A stretch of DNA of 61,652 bases, from positions 1 to 61,652 of the forward strand of contig CATPBP010000058.1 in assembly GCA_955652675.1 (NCBI GenBank), written 5' to 3'. The stretch comes from Candidatus Dormiibacterota bacterium. Lineage in GTDB: Bacteria; Chloroflexota; Dormibacteria; Dormibacterales; Dormibacteraceae. Numbering within the stretch: position 1 is the stretch's first letter; the number at the start of each line of letters is the position of its first letter. The notes beneath the pieces are model-generated. The model was not told where the DNA came from. It searched no databases and saw only the letters and a program-made list of their open reading frames with translations. This document shows positions 1 to 7,143 of the stretch, piece after piece. Made by a program: the position numbers and the translations under genes.

Positions 1-81
1 GGCCGGCTGGGATGGGGCGAGGGAGCATCCGGCCAGCCCGACCACGAGGGCGGTCAGGACCGAGAGCCGGCGGGCCACCAC
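1..81 (-). CDS. Lipoprotein precursor, N-terminal fragment cut by window edge
   Basis: A minus-strand frame opens with two consecutive GTG codons (81 and 78) and stays open to the window edge, giving 27 codons. The translated start MVARRLSVLTALVVGLAGCS has a basic n-region, a hydrophobic stretch and a lipobox LAGC, so this is most likely the signal peptide of an exported lipoprotein acylated on Cys-19. It lies 56 nt downstream of the ilvE stop on the same strand and could be co-transcribed. The function cannot be told because the mature part lies outside the window. Confidence 0.55.
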   Translation of the reverse strand, partial: MVARRLSVLTALVVGLAGCSLAPSQPA

Positions 82-137
82 GCCCCGAGCTTAACCAACG
101 GGCGGGCCGAGCCGACCCCCTGTCGCTGAGATCAGCC

Positions 138-1103
138 TCAGTAGACGGGCAGCGACCAGCCCTTGTACTTGGGGTTCTCGCCCCGGACGGCGCCGAAGTA
201 GATCTGCTGGAGCTCCTGGGTGAACTCCCCAACGGTCCCGTCGCCGACCTTGCGGTGGTCGATCTCGATCACGGGGGAGATCTGGGCGCCGGTGCCGCAG
301 AGGAACAGCTCGTTGCACGTGTATAGCTCCGTCCGGTCGATGCTGCGCTCAACCACTGAGAGACCGAGCTCGTCCCGGATCACGCCGATCAGCAGATCGC
401 GGGTGATCCCCTCCAGGATGTCGTCGGTCACCGGCGGGGTCACGAAGACGCCGTCCTTGAGCATGAAGAGGTTCTCGGCGGAGCCCTCCGAGACGTGCCC
501 GTCGTGAGCGAGCACGATCGCCTCGTCGTAGCCGTTCTCGAGCGCCTCCGACTTGGCCAGGGCCGAGTTGATGTAGGCTCCCGTCACCTTGGCTCGGGCC
601 GGCAGCGAGCCGTCCGAGACGCGGCGCCAGCTGGAGACCATGCAGCGGATCCCGGCTTCGATCTCGACGTAGTTGCCGAAGGGCGAGGTGTAGACCAGGA
701 AGCTGTCCGGCAGGCCGTGCAGCTGCACGCCGATCTGCTCCACCGACTTGAAGAGCAGCGGCCGGACGTAAGTGTCCGTGCGGTACCCGTTGCGCTTGAG
801 CAGGGCCATCGTGATCTCGATGAGCTCCTCCACCGAGTAAGGCAGCTCCATGCGCAGGATCTTGGCGGAGTCGTGAAGGCGCTCGTAGTGGGCTGGTGCC
901 TGGAGCAGGTAGAGCTGCTCCTCCCGCTTGTTCCAGTAGGCGCGAATGCCCTCGAAGCACCCGGTCCCGTAGTGCAGGGCGTGGGTCATGACCCCGAGCC
1001 GGACGTCGTGGTACCTGGCGAACTCGCCATCAAAGAAGATCCACGAGTTCGGGTGCTCAGGTCGAGCCTTCGCCCGCGAGGTGAGGTCGGCGTGGACACT
1101 CAT
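138..1103 (-). CDS. ilvE: Branched-chain amino acid aminotransferase
   Basis: This 321-residue fold-type IV PLP enzyme interconverts leucine, isoleucine and valine with their 2-keto acids using glutamate/2-oxoglutarate. The length and layout match IlvE: an N-terminal FDGEFARYHDVRLGVMTHAL segment, the PLP lysine at about residue 172 in RAKVTGAY, and the cofactor phosphate site in the later EGSAENLF and GITRDLL segments. The ATG at 1103 lies 8 nt after a TACAAT -10 element (1112-1117, minus strand), so the mRNA is probably leaderless. No other ilv or leu gene is visible nearby. D-amino acid transaminase or ADC lyase are less likely relatives, because the sequence follows the IlvE pattern throughout. 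Confidence 0.93.
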   Translation of the reverse strand: MSVHADLTSRAKARPEHPNSWIFFDGEFARYHDVRLGVMTHALHYGTGCFEGIRAYWNKREEQLYLLQAPAHYERLHDSAKILRMELPYSVEELIEITMALLKRNGYRTDTYVRPLLFKSVEQIGVQLHGLPDSFLVYTSPFGNYVEIEAGIRCMVSSWRRVSDGSLPARAKVTGAYINSALAKSEALENGYDEAIVLAHDGHVSEGSAENLFMLKDGVFVTPPVTDDILEGITRDLLIGVIRDELGLSVVERSIDRTELYTCNELFLCGTGAQISPVIEIDHRKVGDGTVGEFTQELQQIYFGAVRGENPKYKGWSLPVY

Positions 1104-1162
1104 TTCGCCCGATTGTAGGCGAGTGGCGGTGGATGCCTCCCGTCAGCTATAAATGCCAATGG
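1104..1162. promoter_or_regulatory. Divergent promoter region ilvE / small membrane protein
   Basis: The gap holds a minus-strand TACAAT (1112-1117) placed 8 nt before the ilvE ATG and a plus-strand TATAAA (1148-1153) placed 9 nt before the ATG at 1163. Neither has a convincing -35 box. Both spacings predict transcription starting at or within a few bases of the start codon. Confidence 0.5.
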
Positions 1163-1543
1163 ATGCCAAATCTCTACGACATCATCGCCGAGCTGCGACG
1201 CGAGAATCAGACTCCCTCGGCCGCCAAGACGCTGGACATGGTCGTGGTCGAGCTGGGCCAGACCCGGGACAACCTCCGCCTGGCGCTTATCCACCTGGAG
1301 GAGCGAGCCGTGCCGACCGGCGGCCGGGTCGTCATCCAGACGCTGTCCGACCGGGCGCGGGCGGAGGGCGTGGACGACTACTCGGTGCCCCTCACGCCGG
1401 AAGAGCGCCGGGCCAGCCTGGAGGACGTCGACCGCTCCCAGTACGGGATCGCGATTCTCCTGGGGGGCAGCGCCCTGCTGGTCACCCTGCTGGCGGTGGC
1501 GGTCACCTTTGCCGCCCTGAACCAGATCTTCCACTGGGTGTAG
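1163..1543 (+). CDS. Hypothetical protein with C-terminal membrane segment
   Basis: I do not recognise a family. The 126-residue product starts MPNLYDIIAELRREN and has a helical, charged N-terminal two thirds followed by a single hydrophobic stretch near the C-terminus (AILLGGSALLVTLLAVAVTF), so it is probably a tail-anchored membrane protein with a cytoplasmic domain. An ATG 30 nt upstream (1133) is possible, but the -10-like TATAAA at 1148-1153 would start transcription after it, so 1163 is preferred. It sits 9 nt before yajQ and may be co-transcribed with it. Confidence 0.6.
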   Translation: MPNLYDIIAELRRENQTPSAAKTLDMVVVELGQTRDNLRLALIHLEERAVPTGGRVVIQTLSDRARAEGVDDYSVPLTPEERRASLEDVDRSQYGIAILLGGSALLVTLLAVAVTFAALNQIFHWV

Positions 1544-1552
1544 GACACTAGC

Positions 1553-2047
1553 GTGGCGCAGGACTTTTCCTTCGACGTGGTCTCCGAGTACGACGCGCAG
1601 GAGCTCACCAACGCCATGGACCAGGCCCGCCGCGAGGTGAGCACCCGCTTCGACTTCAAGGGGACCGACCCTCAGATCGACCGGCGTGGCGACACCCTGG
1701 TGCTCGAGGCTTCCACCGAGGACCGCGCCCGGGCCGTCTACCAGGTGCTGGTGGAGAAGGCCGCCCGCAGAGGGCTCTCCGGCAAGCTCTTCCAGCCCGG
1801 CGACCCCAAGACCGTGGGCAAGGGGCGTGGGCAGATCGAGGTGAAGCTGAACGCAGGCATCACGGACGAGCTGGCGAAGTCGCTTCAAAAGCGAGCTCGT
1901 CAGGTGTCTCCGAAGGTGCAGGCGCGCATACAGGGCGACCAGCTGCGGGTCTCCTCCCGAGACAAGGACGCGCTGCAGACGGTCATCAAGACCTTCCGTG
2001 ACGACGACTCGATCCCGGTCCCGCTGCAGTTCACCAACTATCGCTAG
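1553..2047 (+). CDS. yajQ: YajQ family nucleotide-binding protein (DUF520)
   Basis: The 164-residue protein has the complete YajQ/DUF520 pattern: it opens AQDFSFDVVSEYDAQELTNA, continues with the basic RREVSTRFDFKGTDPQI segment and ends in a second ferredoxin-like half with the DDDSIPVPLQFTNYR tail typical of the family. Family members are cytoplasmic; one (Xanthomonas XC_3703) binds cyclic di-GMP, and others bind nucleic acids or nucleotides. The GTG at 1553 is chosen because it gives the family's usual N-terminus. No cyclic di-GMP enzyme is present in the window, so the ligand here is unknown. Confidence 0.93.
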   Translation: MAQDFSFDVVSEYDAQELTNAMDQARREVSTRFDFKGTDPQIDRRGDTLVLEASTEDRARAVYQVLVEKAARRGLSGKLFQPGDPKTVGKGRGQIEVKLNAGITDELAKSLQKRARQVSPKVQARIQGDQLRVSSRDKDALQTVIKTFRDDDSIPVPLQFTNYR

Positions 2048-2080
2048 CGCTCAGCCGGGCGGCCGGCGGCGCCTCCTGGG

Positions 2081-2086
2081 TATGGT
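2081..2086 (+). promoter_or_regulatory. -10 element (TATGGT) of small gene 2093
   Basis: TATGGT ends 6 nt before a GTG start, the spacing seen at many first genes of this window and expected for leaderless transcription. Confidence 0.4.
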
Positions 2087-2092
2087 GGGCGG

Positions 2093-2308
2093 GTGAAGCA
2101 GCGCCTTAGCCGTATCGGGCTGAGCCGAGCCGCATTGGAAGCCGCGATCCTGGCGGATCTCGAGGAGTCGGACGGGCTGGGCGACGCCAAGGTGGTCGCC
2201 TCTGCCATCGCCGAGGCCATGGAGGCCAACAACGAGGAGATCCTGCGGCAGCTGCGCGAGATGCTCGCCGCCGAGGTAGCCGAGCTTCTCGCCACGCGCG
2301 GCGTCTAG
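2093..2308 (+). CDS. Small helical hypothetical protein
   Basis: The 71-residue product (KQRLSRIGLSRAALEAAILA onward) is acidic and predicted almost entirely alpha-helical, with an Ala/Glu/Leu-rich C-terminal half resembling a coiled coil. No known domain is recognised. The GTG start follows TATGGT by 6 nt and the gene is followed by a hairpin at 2321-2346, so it looks like an independent short transcription unit. Codon use is GC-rich at third positions like its neighbours, which supports it being coding. Confidence 0.55.
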   Translation: MKQRLSRIGLSRAALEAAILADLEESDGLGDAKVVASAIAEAMEANNEEILRQLREMLAAEVAELLATRGV

Positions 2309-2320
2309 CCAGGTACGACG

Positions 2321-2346
2321 GAGGGCCAGCCCGCAGGCCGGCCCTC
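2321..2346. terminator. Hairpin between convergent genes
   Basis: A 7-bp perfect stem GAGGGCC / GGCCCTC with a 12-nt loop lies between the convergent ends at 2308 and 2369. It lacks a good T-run (TGGTTGT follows on the plus strand), so termination is plausible but not proven. Confidence 0.45.
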
Positions 2347-2368
2347 TGGTTGTCGTGAGCCCCGCGGA

Positions 2369-2653
2369 CTAGGGGACGGTCGGTCGCTGGCCCGCGTTCT
2401 CCTGCGCCTCACGGGCGGCGCTTTCGGTCGCCTCGTGCGACGCAGTCTCATTGGGCGTGAACGTGCCCTGCGACGTGCTGGGTGCGGAGCCGGTGCCTGG
2501 AGTGGCCGTCGAGGATCCGCTGCTGGGACTGGCGGTGGTGGCCGCGCTCGCGATGATGGAGCTGCCGCTAGAAACGACCGCTCCGATCACGCCTCCTGCC
2601 AGCATCGAGCCGGCGAGCAGCGAACCTACGACCGCCGTACGTAGTCGGGGCAT
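2369..2653 (-). CDS. Secreted or membrane-anchored Ser/Thr-rich small protein
   Basis: Starting at the ATG at 2653, which has a perfect AGGAGG Shine-Dalgarno 5 nt upstream, the 94-residue product begins MPRLRTAVVGSLLAGSMLAG and so carries a signal peptide or N-terminal membrane anchor. The rest is low complexity, rich in Ser, Thr, Ala, Gly and Pro and then Glu, with no cysteine. This composition is typical of exported or cell-wall-associated linkers. The function is unknown. It precedes the gene end at 2369 and lies downstream of the LysM/CHAP gene on the same strand. Confidence 0.6.
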   Translation of the reverse strand: MPRLRTAVVGSLLAGSMLAGGVIGAVVSSGSSIIASAATTASPSSGSSTATPGTGSAPSTSQGTFTPNETASHEATESAAREAQENAGQRPTVP

Positions 2654-2789
2654 AGTGACCTCCTGAATGGGTGTCGGCCCTCGTGGGCCGCTCGACACCA
2701 TGCTCAGGTGGCCGGCTGTGAACGCTATGCAGGATTGCTGTGAGTTCGCGCTGAAGCCCAGGCGCCTCAGCCGCAGGCCTGGCGGCCGC

Positions 2790-3533
2790 TCAGTAGATGA
2801 AGCCGATGAGCTGGATCTGTTTGGTCTGAGAAGGCTTGATGGTCCTGAAGTCCACGAGACCGAAGCCCGCGTAATTCATCTCCGACACCATCCAGGAGCC
2901 GTCTGGAAAGACCTTCTCGACGTAGGCGACGTGGCCGTACGCCGCGCTCTCGTTGGTGATCATCATCGCCCCCACCTCGGGGGCCTTGCCGGTCGGCCAG
3001 CCCCGCGCCTGGGCGCTGCCGTACCAGGTCCGGGCGTCACCGTTCCACGGCACGTCCCGCCGCTGCGCCACATACCATGTGCACCAGCCGGCGGGAAAAA
3101 TGTTGGCCTCGGAGGCCCTGTACGTGATCTGCCCGCCGCCGGCCATGGGTGTCGTGCTCAGGGGTTTTGCGCCGGGAATGCGCAGTGGCAATCCCGTCCG
3201 GACCTGGCCCGGCCGGCGCAGACCGTTGGCGTCCAGGATGTCCGTCATGTTGACGTGGTACTCGCTGGCGATGATCTGAAGCGTGTCGCCGGCACCCACC
3301 ACGTGGATGAGGCCACCCGAGGTGGCGTCGGGGCCACCCGGGTCCATGCCCGGCCGAGCGTGGATGCGCGCCAGCTCGGTGGCGATGGCGCCATCGTCCG
3401 GCCCGGGCGTAGGCGGAGGTTCCGCCAACAGCTGATGCCGTGCCACGGTCTGGGGCGAGAGCCCCGCCGTCAAAGCAATAGTCAACAGCGCGCACGTAAT
3501 CGCGAGCGCGCGCTTCAGCAGCGCCAGAAACAC
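2790..3533 (-). CDS. LysM-CHAP cell wall hydrolase, secreted
   Basis: This 247-residue protein has an N-terminal hydrophobic signal segment (about residues 1-25), a LysM peptidoglycan-binding domain (about 76-119, IHVVGAGDTLQIIASEYHVN) and a C-terminal CHAP amidase/endopeptidase domain. The catalytic Cys is at about 151 in AGWCTWYVAQRR and the His at about 201 in AYGHVAYVEKV. Such enzymes cleave peptidoglycan cross-links or amide bonds during wall remodelling, outside the membrane. The GTG start at 3533 is supported by an AGGGGG Shine-Dalgarno 7 nt upstream. Specificity (amidase or endopeptidase) cannot be told. Confidence 0.88.
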   Translation of the reverse strand: MFLALLKRALAITCALLTIALTAGLSPQTVARHQLLAEPPPTPGPDDGAIATELARIHARPGMDPGGPDATSGGLIHVVGAGDTLQIIASEYHVNMTDILDANGLRRPGQVRTGLPLRIPGAKPLSTTPMAGGGQITYRASEANIFPAGWCTWYVAQRRDVPWNGDARTWYGSAQARGWPTGKAPEVGAMMITNESAAYGHVAYVEKVFPDGSWMVSEMNYAGFGLVDFRTIKPSQTKQIQLIGFIY

Positions 3534-3648
3534 GAACTACCCCCTGAGAAACGGAGCCCCCCGAAAAGCTCCCGACAGCGGCTACCCTTCCGCTCGGGAC
3601 CGACGGCAGGCTATCAAACGACGACCTCCCGGGTCAAACTGGCCTCCC

Positions 3649-4374
3649 GTGCAGGTGTTGCCCTCACTCGATCTGACCCAGGGCCGTGCCGTGCGGCTGG
3701 AGCGGGGCGACCTCGCCCGGGAGAAGCCGTACGCGAATGACGCGGCCGAGGTGATCGCTCTCGCCCGGTGGCTTACGGGAGCCGGCGCCAGCCGTCTGCA
3801 CCTCGTGGACCTTGACGCCGCGACGGGCAAGGGCGACAACCGCCGGCTCGTGGAACGGCTGGTGGCGGAGACCGCCGTGGAGGTGCAGGTGGCAGGCGGC
3901 GTTCGCTCGCCGGCCGACGCCGGCCGCTGGCTGGAGGCCGGTGCGGCGGCGGTGGTGATGGGCACCGCGGCGGTGCGGCGTCCGGACCTGCTCGCGGAGG
4001 CCGCTGCGGGCCACCCGGGGCGCGTGCTCGCCGCCCTGGACGTCCGCGGCGGACGCCCGGCCGTGACGGGCTGGTCGGCGGTCGAGGAGGTGGGGGTGCG
4101 GGAGCTGCTCGGCCGCTGGCATGACGCGCCGCTGGCGGGTGTGGTGGTGACCAGCGTCGACCGGGACGGCACCCTCGGCGGCCCCGACCTGGAGCTGCTT
4201 GCCATTGCGCTGGGTGCCACACGCCACCCGGTGACGTACTCGGGGGGCGTGGCCTCGCTGGCCGATTTACGGGCACTCTCGGAGGCGGGCGCAGCCGGCG
4301 TCATACTCGGCAAATCGCTCCTGGAAGGGCTCATCCCACTCTCCGAGGCGCTCTCCTTCTCGGCGCCGCCCTAG
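3649..4374 (+). CDS. hisA: 1-(5-phosphoribosyl)-5-[(5-phosphoribosylamino)methylideneamino]imidazole-4-carboxamide isomerase
   Basis: The 241-residue TIM-barrel protein matches HisA, which performs the Amadori isomerisation of ProFAR to PRFAR in histidine synthesis. Visible residues include the general base Asp-8 in LPSLDLTQGRAV, the general acid Asp-131 in ALDVRGGRPAVTGW, the duplicated half-barrel phosphate sites VAGGV and YSGGV, and a final LGKSLLEG. The GTG at 3649 gives the usual family start. No other his gene is in the window, so an actinobacterial-style dual role (PriA, with TrpF activity) is possible but unproven. Its 3' end overlaps the next reading frame. Confidence 0.88.
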   Translation: MQVLPSLDLTQGRAVRLERGDLAREKPYANDAAEVIALARWLTGAGASRLHLVDLDAATGKGDNRRLVERLVAETAVEVQVAGGVRSPADAGRWLEAGAAAVVMGTAAVRRPDLLAEAAAGHPGRVLAALDVRGGRPAVTGWSAVEEVGVRELLGRWHDAPLAGVVVTSVDRDGTLGGPDLELLAIALGATRHPVTYSGGVASLADLRALSEAGAAGVILGKSLLEGLIPLSEALSFSAPP

Positions 4375-4745
4375 CCCTGCTGGCGGCGGCCTGCGGAGGG
4401 GCCCAGCGGCCCACGCCCGACGACGCTGCAGTCCATTCAGCACTCAGCACGGGCCGCGCGGGCTCTGAGGTGACATTTCACGCCACCCTCGAGAGCGAAC
4501 CCGTGCAGGCGGGGACTCACGAGCACCTGATGGTGGCCGACACGCAGGGAGACAGGCTCGAGGTCGACCACAACACCGGCCTTGCCACCTGGGTGCCGGC
4601 TCACAGAGGTGACACGGTGATCGTCCACGGCCAGCTCTACATCGACTCCCCGGATCGAGCCGGTATCCACTGCACGCACGCCAGGACGTCGAGCGGCTGC
4701 CCCCTCCCCGGCTGGATCGAGCTCAGCGGCCAGTATTACGAATAG
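4314..4745 (+). CDS. DUF3465-like exported lipoprotein, start codon unresolved
   Basis: The C-terminal 90 residues (from HATLESEPVQAG) match the DUF3465 pattern, a small beta-barrel domain: HEHLMVADTQGDRLEVDHN, GDTVIVHGQLY, IHCTHA, GWIELSGQYY. The first GTG is at 4470, but the same frame is open upstream and reads a convincing lipoprotein signal (LRGALLLGAALALLAAACGG, lipobox AAAC) that overlaps the end of hisA. No ATG, GTG or TTG occurs in that frame for about 100 nt upstream of the signal; ATC at 4314 is one possible non-canonical start, and a sequence error is another. The coordinates given use that ATC. The role of DUF3465 is unknown. Confidence 0.55.
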   Translation: MAPGRAHPTLRGALLLGAALALLAAACGGAQRPTPDDAAVHSALSTGRAGSEVTFHATLESEPVQAGTHEHLMVADTQGDRLEVDHNTGLATWVPAHRGDTVIVHGQLYIDSPDRAGIHCTHARTSSGCPLPGWIELSGQYYE

Positions 4746-4755
4746 CATTGGGAAC

Positions 4756-4929
4756 ATGTGCGCCGGCCATCAGGGGGAGCCGCACGGCAACCCTCGCTCC
4801 ACCTGGAAGAACTTCCGCGATAGCGATGCCCCACTGCCCCGGCGGCTGCAGATGGTCTGGGCCAACTACCTGCGCCGCTTTCAGCTTCGGCAGAACTGCT
4901 GCGGGAACTATGGCGAGCCCGGATGTTGA
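4756..4929 (+). CDS. Small cysteine-rich protein with C-terminal CCGNYGEPGC motif
   Basis: A 57-codon frame begins with ATG 10 nt after the DUF3465 stop. The product is basic, has the segment MVWANYLRRFQLRQNCCGNY and ends with CCGNYGEPGC, three cysteines with Gly/Pro spacing that suggest metal binding or a disulphide knot. The placement, the helical Arg-rich middle and the conserved-looking Cys tail argue that it is real rather than a chance frame. A longer frame in the same place (4748-4933) lacks these features. No function is known to me. Confidence 0.6.
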   Translation: MCAGHQGEPHGNPRSTWKNFRDSDAPLPRRLQMVWANYLRRFQLRQNCCGNYGEPGC

Positions 4930-4973
4930 ATGACTCTTGAAGAGGCCCGTGCGGCCGGACTGAGATGAGGCGG

Positions 4974-4990
4974 GGGGAGCTGGGCTCCCC
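4974..4990. terminator. Intergenic hairpin, likely bidirectional terminator
   Basis: The sequence GGGGAGC-TGG-GCTCCCC forms a perfect 7-bp stem with a 3-nt loop and is followed by TTCTCT on the plus strand. It lies between the convergent genes ending at 4929 and 4998. Confidence 0.6.
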
Positions 4991-4997
4991 TTCTCTG

Positions 4998-5753
4998 TCA
5001 GTCCTGGGTGCGGTGGACTGTGAAGCTGTTGGCCTGGGCCACCGGGCGGATGACTATCTCGTCGATGTCGACGTGCGGGGGGCGGGTGATTGCGAAACCG
5101 ATGCAATCGGCCACGTCCTCTGCGGTGAGCGGCTTCAGCCCTTTGTAGACGTTCGCCGCCGCCTGCTCGTCGCCGCGGAACCGGACGAGTGAGAACTCCG
5201 TGTCCACCATCCCCGGGTCGACCTCGGTGATCCGTATCGGCTCGCCGTTCAGCTCGACGCGAAGCGTGCGGCTGACCGCCCGCACCGCGTGCTTTGTCGC
5301 GGTGTAGCCGGCACCACCCCGGTAGACCTCGAAGCCCGCGATCGAGCCCAGGTTCACGATGTGCCCGTGAGAGGCCTTGCGAATCAGGGGCAGCAGTGAC
5401 CTGGTCACCCTCAGCAGCCCGAGCACGTTGACCTCCAGCATGGCTGCCCAGTCGCTGTCCGGCGTGTCCGCGACCGGGCTCAAGCCGAGCGCCAGGCCGG
5501 CGTTGTTGACAAGCACGTCGCACACTCCGTAGCGCTCTTCGACCGCGGCTGCAAACTGCTCGACACTGCCCGCGTCGGTGACGTCCAGCTCCAGCGCGAC
5601 ACCGTTGGCCTCGGCCGCAACCTGCTGGAGCCGGTCCAGTCGCCGCGCACCCAGGACGGTCTGGAAACCCTCCCTCGCCAGCAGTCTGGCGGTGGCGGCT
5701 CCGATGCCTGACGAGGCGCCTGTCACCACGGCTATTTTTTGAGCAGCAGGCAC
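4998..5753 (-). CDS. Short-chain dehydrogenase/reductase, YdfG-like
   Basis: The 251-residue classical SDR has the nucleotide-binding motif TGASSGIG (residues 11-18), NNAG at about 83-86 and the catalytic Ser-137, Tyr-150, Lys-154 set (SIAG ... YTATK). The sequence and the C-terminal segment PPHVDIDEIVIRPVAQAN resemble YdfG, an NADP-dependent 3-hydroxy acid (serine/allo-threonine) dehydrogenase, but the substrate cannot be assigned. The GTG start at 5753 follows TACCCT by 6 nt and removes a non-conserved upstream extension of the frame. The gene is divergent from the one at 5775. Confidence 0.85.
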   Translation of the reverse strand: MPAAQKIAVVTGASSGIGAATARLLAREGFQTVLGARRLDRLQQVAAEANGVALELDVTDAGSVEQFAAAVEERYGVCDVLVNNAGLALGLSPVADTPDSDWAAMLEVNVLGLLRVTRSLLPLIRKASHGHIVNLGSIAGFEVYRGGAGYTATKHAVRAVSRTLRVELNGEPIRITEVDPGMVDTEFSLVRFRGDEQAAANVYKGLKPLTAEDVADCIGFAITRPPHVDIDEIVIRPVAQANSFTVHRTQD

Positions 5754-5774
5754 CGGGCAAGGGTACGCTAGGTA
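5754..5774. promoter_or_regulatory. 21-bp divergent promoter with overlapping -10 boxes
   Basis: TACCCT on the minus strand (5760-5765) lies 6 nt before the SDR GTG, and TACGCT on the plus strand (5764-5769) lies 5 nt before the ATG at 5775. The two -10 boxes share bases, so the promoters should interfere and both mRNAs should be leaderless. Confidence 0.5.
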
Positions 5775-6212
5775 ATGGTGCTGGAAGTGGTGGTAGGGCT
5801 GACGTCCAGCCTTCTCGTCCTGGTCGGTATAGCGATCATCGCGGGGCCTTCCCTGCTCCGCTCCGTGGGCCTTGCCCGCAACCGGCTGCGCCCCATCCGG
5901 GTCCGCCGCCAGGCGGCCACTGGAGAGCTCCACCCGACCACGCTCCGAGCCCTGGCCGCAACCGCGCGACTGATGCCGATCCTCAAAGAGCACGGCTTCG
6001 AACGGCACGCCGCCGCCCTGCGGATGGCGAGCCGCCGCCTGCAGGTGGAGGAGGCCAGCGGCATCCGCGCCATGCGCGACGTCCTGCGCCACCTCCGGGG
6101 CCTGCGCCTGGACGACGCCGACGACCAGAAGATCGTGCAGGGCCTGGTCACTCAGCTGCAGAAGGCCGTCGACGACCGGGCCGAACAGCTGGAATTGCTC
6201 CCCCGGGGCTAG
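5775..6212 (+). CDS. Hypothetical membrane-anchored protein
   Basis: The 145-residue product has one N-terminal membrane segment (VLEVVVGLTSSLLVLVGIAI) followed by a basic, helical cytoplasmic region containing RMASRRLQVEEASGIRAMRD and an amphipathic C-terminal helix. I do not recognise the family. The ATG at 5775 lies 5 nt after a TACGCT -10 element. It converges on the lyase-like gene ending at 6220, 7 nt away. Confidence 0.6.
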   Translation: MVLEVVVGLTSSLLVLVGIAIIAGPSLLRSVGLARNRLRPIRVRRQAATGELHPTTLRALAATARLMPILKEHGFERHAAALRMASRRLQVEEASGIRAMRDVLRHLRGLRLDDADDQKIVQGLVTQLQKAVDDRAEQLELLPRG

Positions 6213-6219
6213 TCGGAGG

Positions 6220-7143
6220 TCAGGAGCTGCCCGACCGGGGAGTCATCCCCGCCGCCCGACCACGCTCCAGGGTGGCAAGCGCAAGCTTGCGCGAGGCCTC
6301 GTCGATCATCTCCTCGCCGAGCATGACCGCGCCCGTCCCTTCTGTTTCGGTGGCTCGCCTGTAGACCTCGACGATCTGATGGGCCCGGTCGAACTGATCC
6401 TGAGTCGGCGAGAAGACCTGGTTTACGACCTCGGCCTGGGCCGGATTGAGCACCCATTTGCCGTCGAAGCCCAGCATCGCCGCGCGCTGCGCCGACTCTC
6501 GCAGGCCCTCCATGTCGCGCACCTGGGCGAAGGGACCGTCAATGGCACGAAGGCCGCTGGCGCGGGCGGCAACCGCGATCCTGGCGAGGAAGTAGTGCCA
6601 GAGATCGCCGGGATATTCGCGCGGGAACTCGCCGCTCCCAGCGCCGGCCAGCCCCATGTCTGCGGCGAAGTCGATGGGGCCGAAGATCAGCGCCTGGTTG
6701 CGAGGGCTGGCCGCCGCGCTCCGGGCGCAGTTCTCCAGTCCCCTGGCGCTCTCGATCTGCAGCTCGAGCCAGAGCGACCGCTTCAAGCCCAGCCTCCACT
6801 CCAGCTGGTTCAGCAGGTGGTGCGCGAAGTGAACGACGTCTACGTCCTCGACCTTCGGCAGCACCACGCAGTCCAACCGATCGCCGGCGCCCTCGACCAG
6901 GTGGCGGATGTCATCCGCGCACCACCTGGTGTCCACCCCGTTGACGCGGACCCCGACCAGCTTGCCGGCGTAGCGATAGGTCCGAAGCGCCTCGACCACC
7001 TGCTCTCGGGCCTGCTCCTTGGCGTCCGGGGCGACTGAGTCCTCGAGGTCGAACATGACCATGTCGGCCGCCGAGGTGTCGGCTCGCTCGTGGAAGCGGG
7101 GCCGGCTGCCGGGCACCGACAGGCAGGAGCGCGTCGAGCTCAT
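6220..7143 (-). CDS. HpcH/HpaI-type CoA-ester lyase (malyl/citramalyl-CoA lyase-like)
   Basis: The 307-residue protein belongs to the CitE/HpcH family of Mg-dependent C-C lyases acting on 3-hydroxyacyl-CoA esters. It shows the N-terminal RSCLSVPGSRPRFHERA, the metal-ligand region MVMFDLEDSVAPDAKEQAR, VGVRVNG, the VVLPKVED strand, LQIESARGLENC and the GPIDFAADMG motif. The C-terminal part (DLWHYFLARIAVAARASGLR, then AIDGPFAQVRDMEGLRESAQ) resembles the Chloroflexus malyl/methylmalyl/citramalyl-CoA lyase more than citrate lyase. The substrate is not fixed by the sequence. Its ATG overlaps the stop of the SRPBCC gene (ATGA), so the two are translationally coupled. Confidence 0.8.
   Translation of the reverse strand: MSSTRSCLSVPGSRPRFHERADTSAADMVMFDLEDSVAPDAKEQAREQVVEALRTYRYAGKLVGVRVNGVDTRWCADDIRHLVEGAGDRLDCVVLPKVEDVDVVHFAHHLLNQLEWRLGLKRSLWLELQIESARGLENCARSAAASPRNQALIFGPIDFAADMGLAGAGSGEFPREYPGDLWHYFLARIAVAARASGLRAIDGPFAQVRDMEGLRESAQRAAMLGFDGKWVLNPAQAEVVNQVFSPTQDQFDRAHQIVEVYRRATETEGTGAVMLGEEMIDEASRKLALATLERGRAAGMTPRSGSS

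Noticed and set aside
2667-3740. 357-codon plus-strand frame
   Set aside because: It is antisense to the LysM/CHAP gene, which has clear domains and catalytic residues; the frame is a GC-bias shadow.
4748-4933. 61-codon frame overlapping the Cys-rich peptide
   Set aside because: The frame beginning at 4756 has the structured basic helix and CCGNYGEPGC tail; the other is of random composition.
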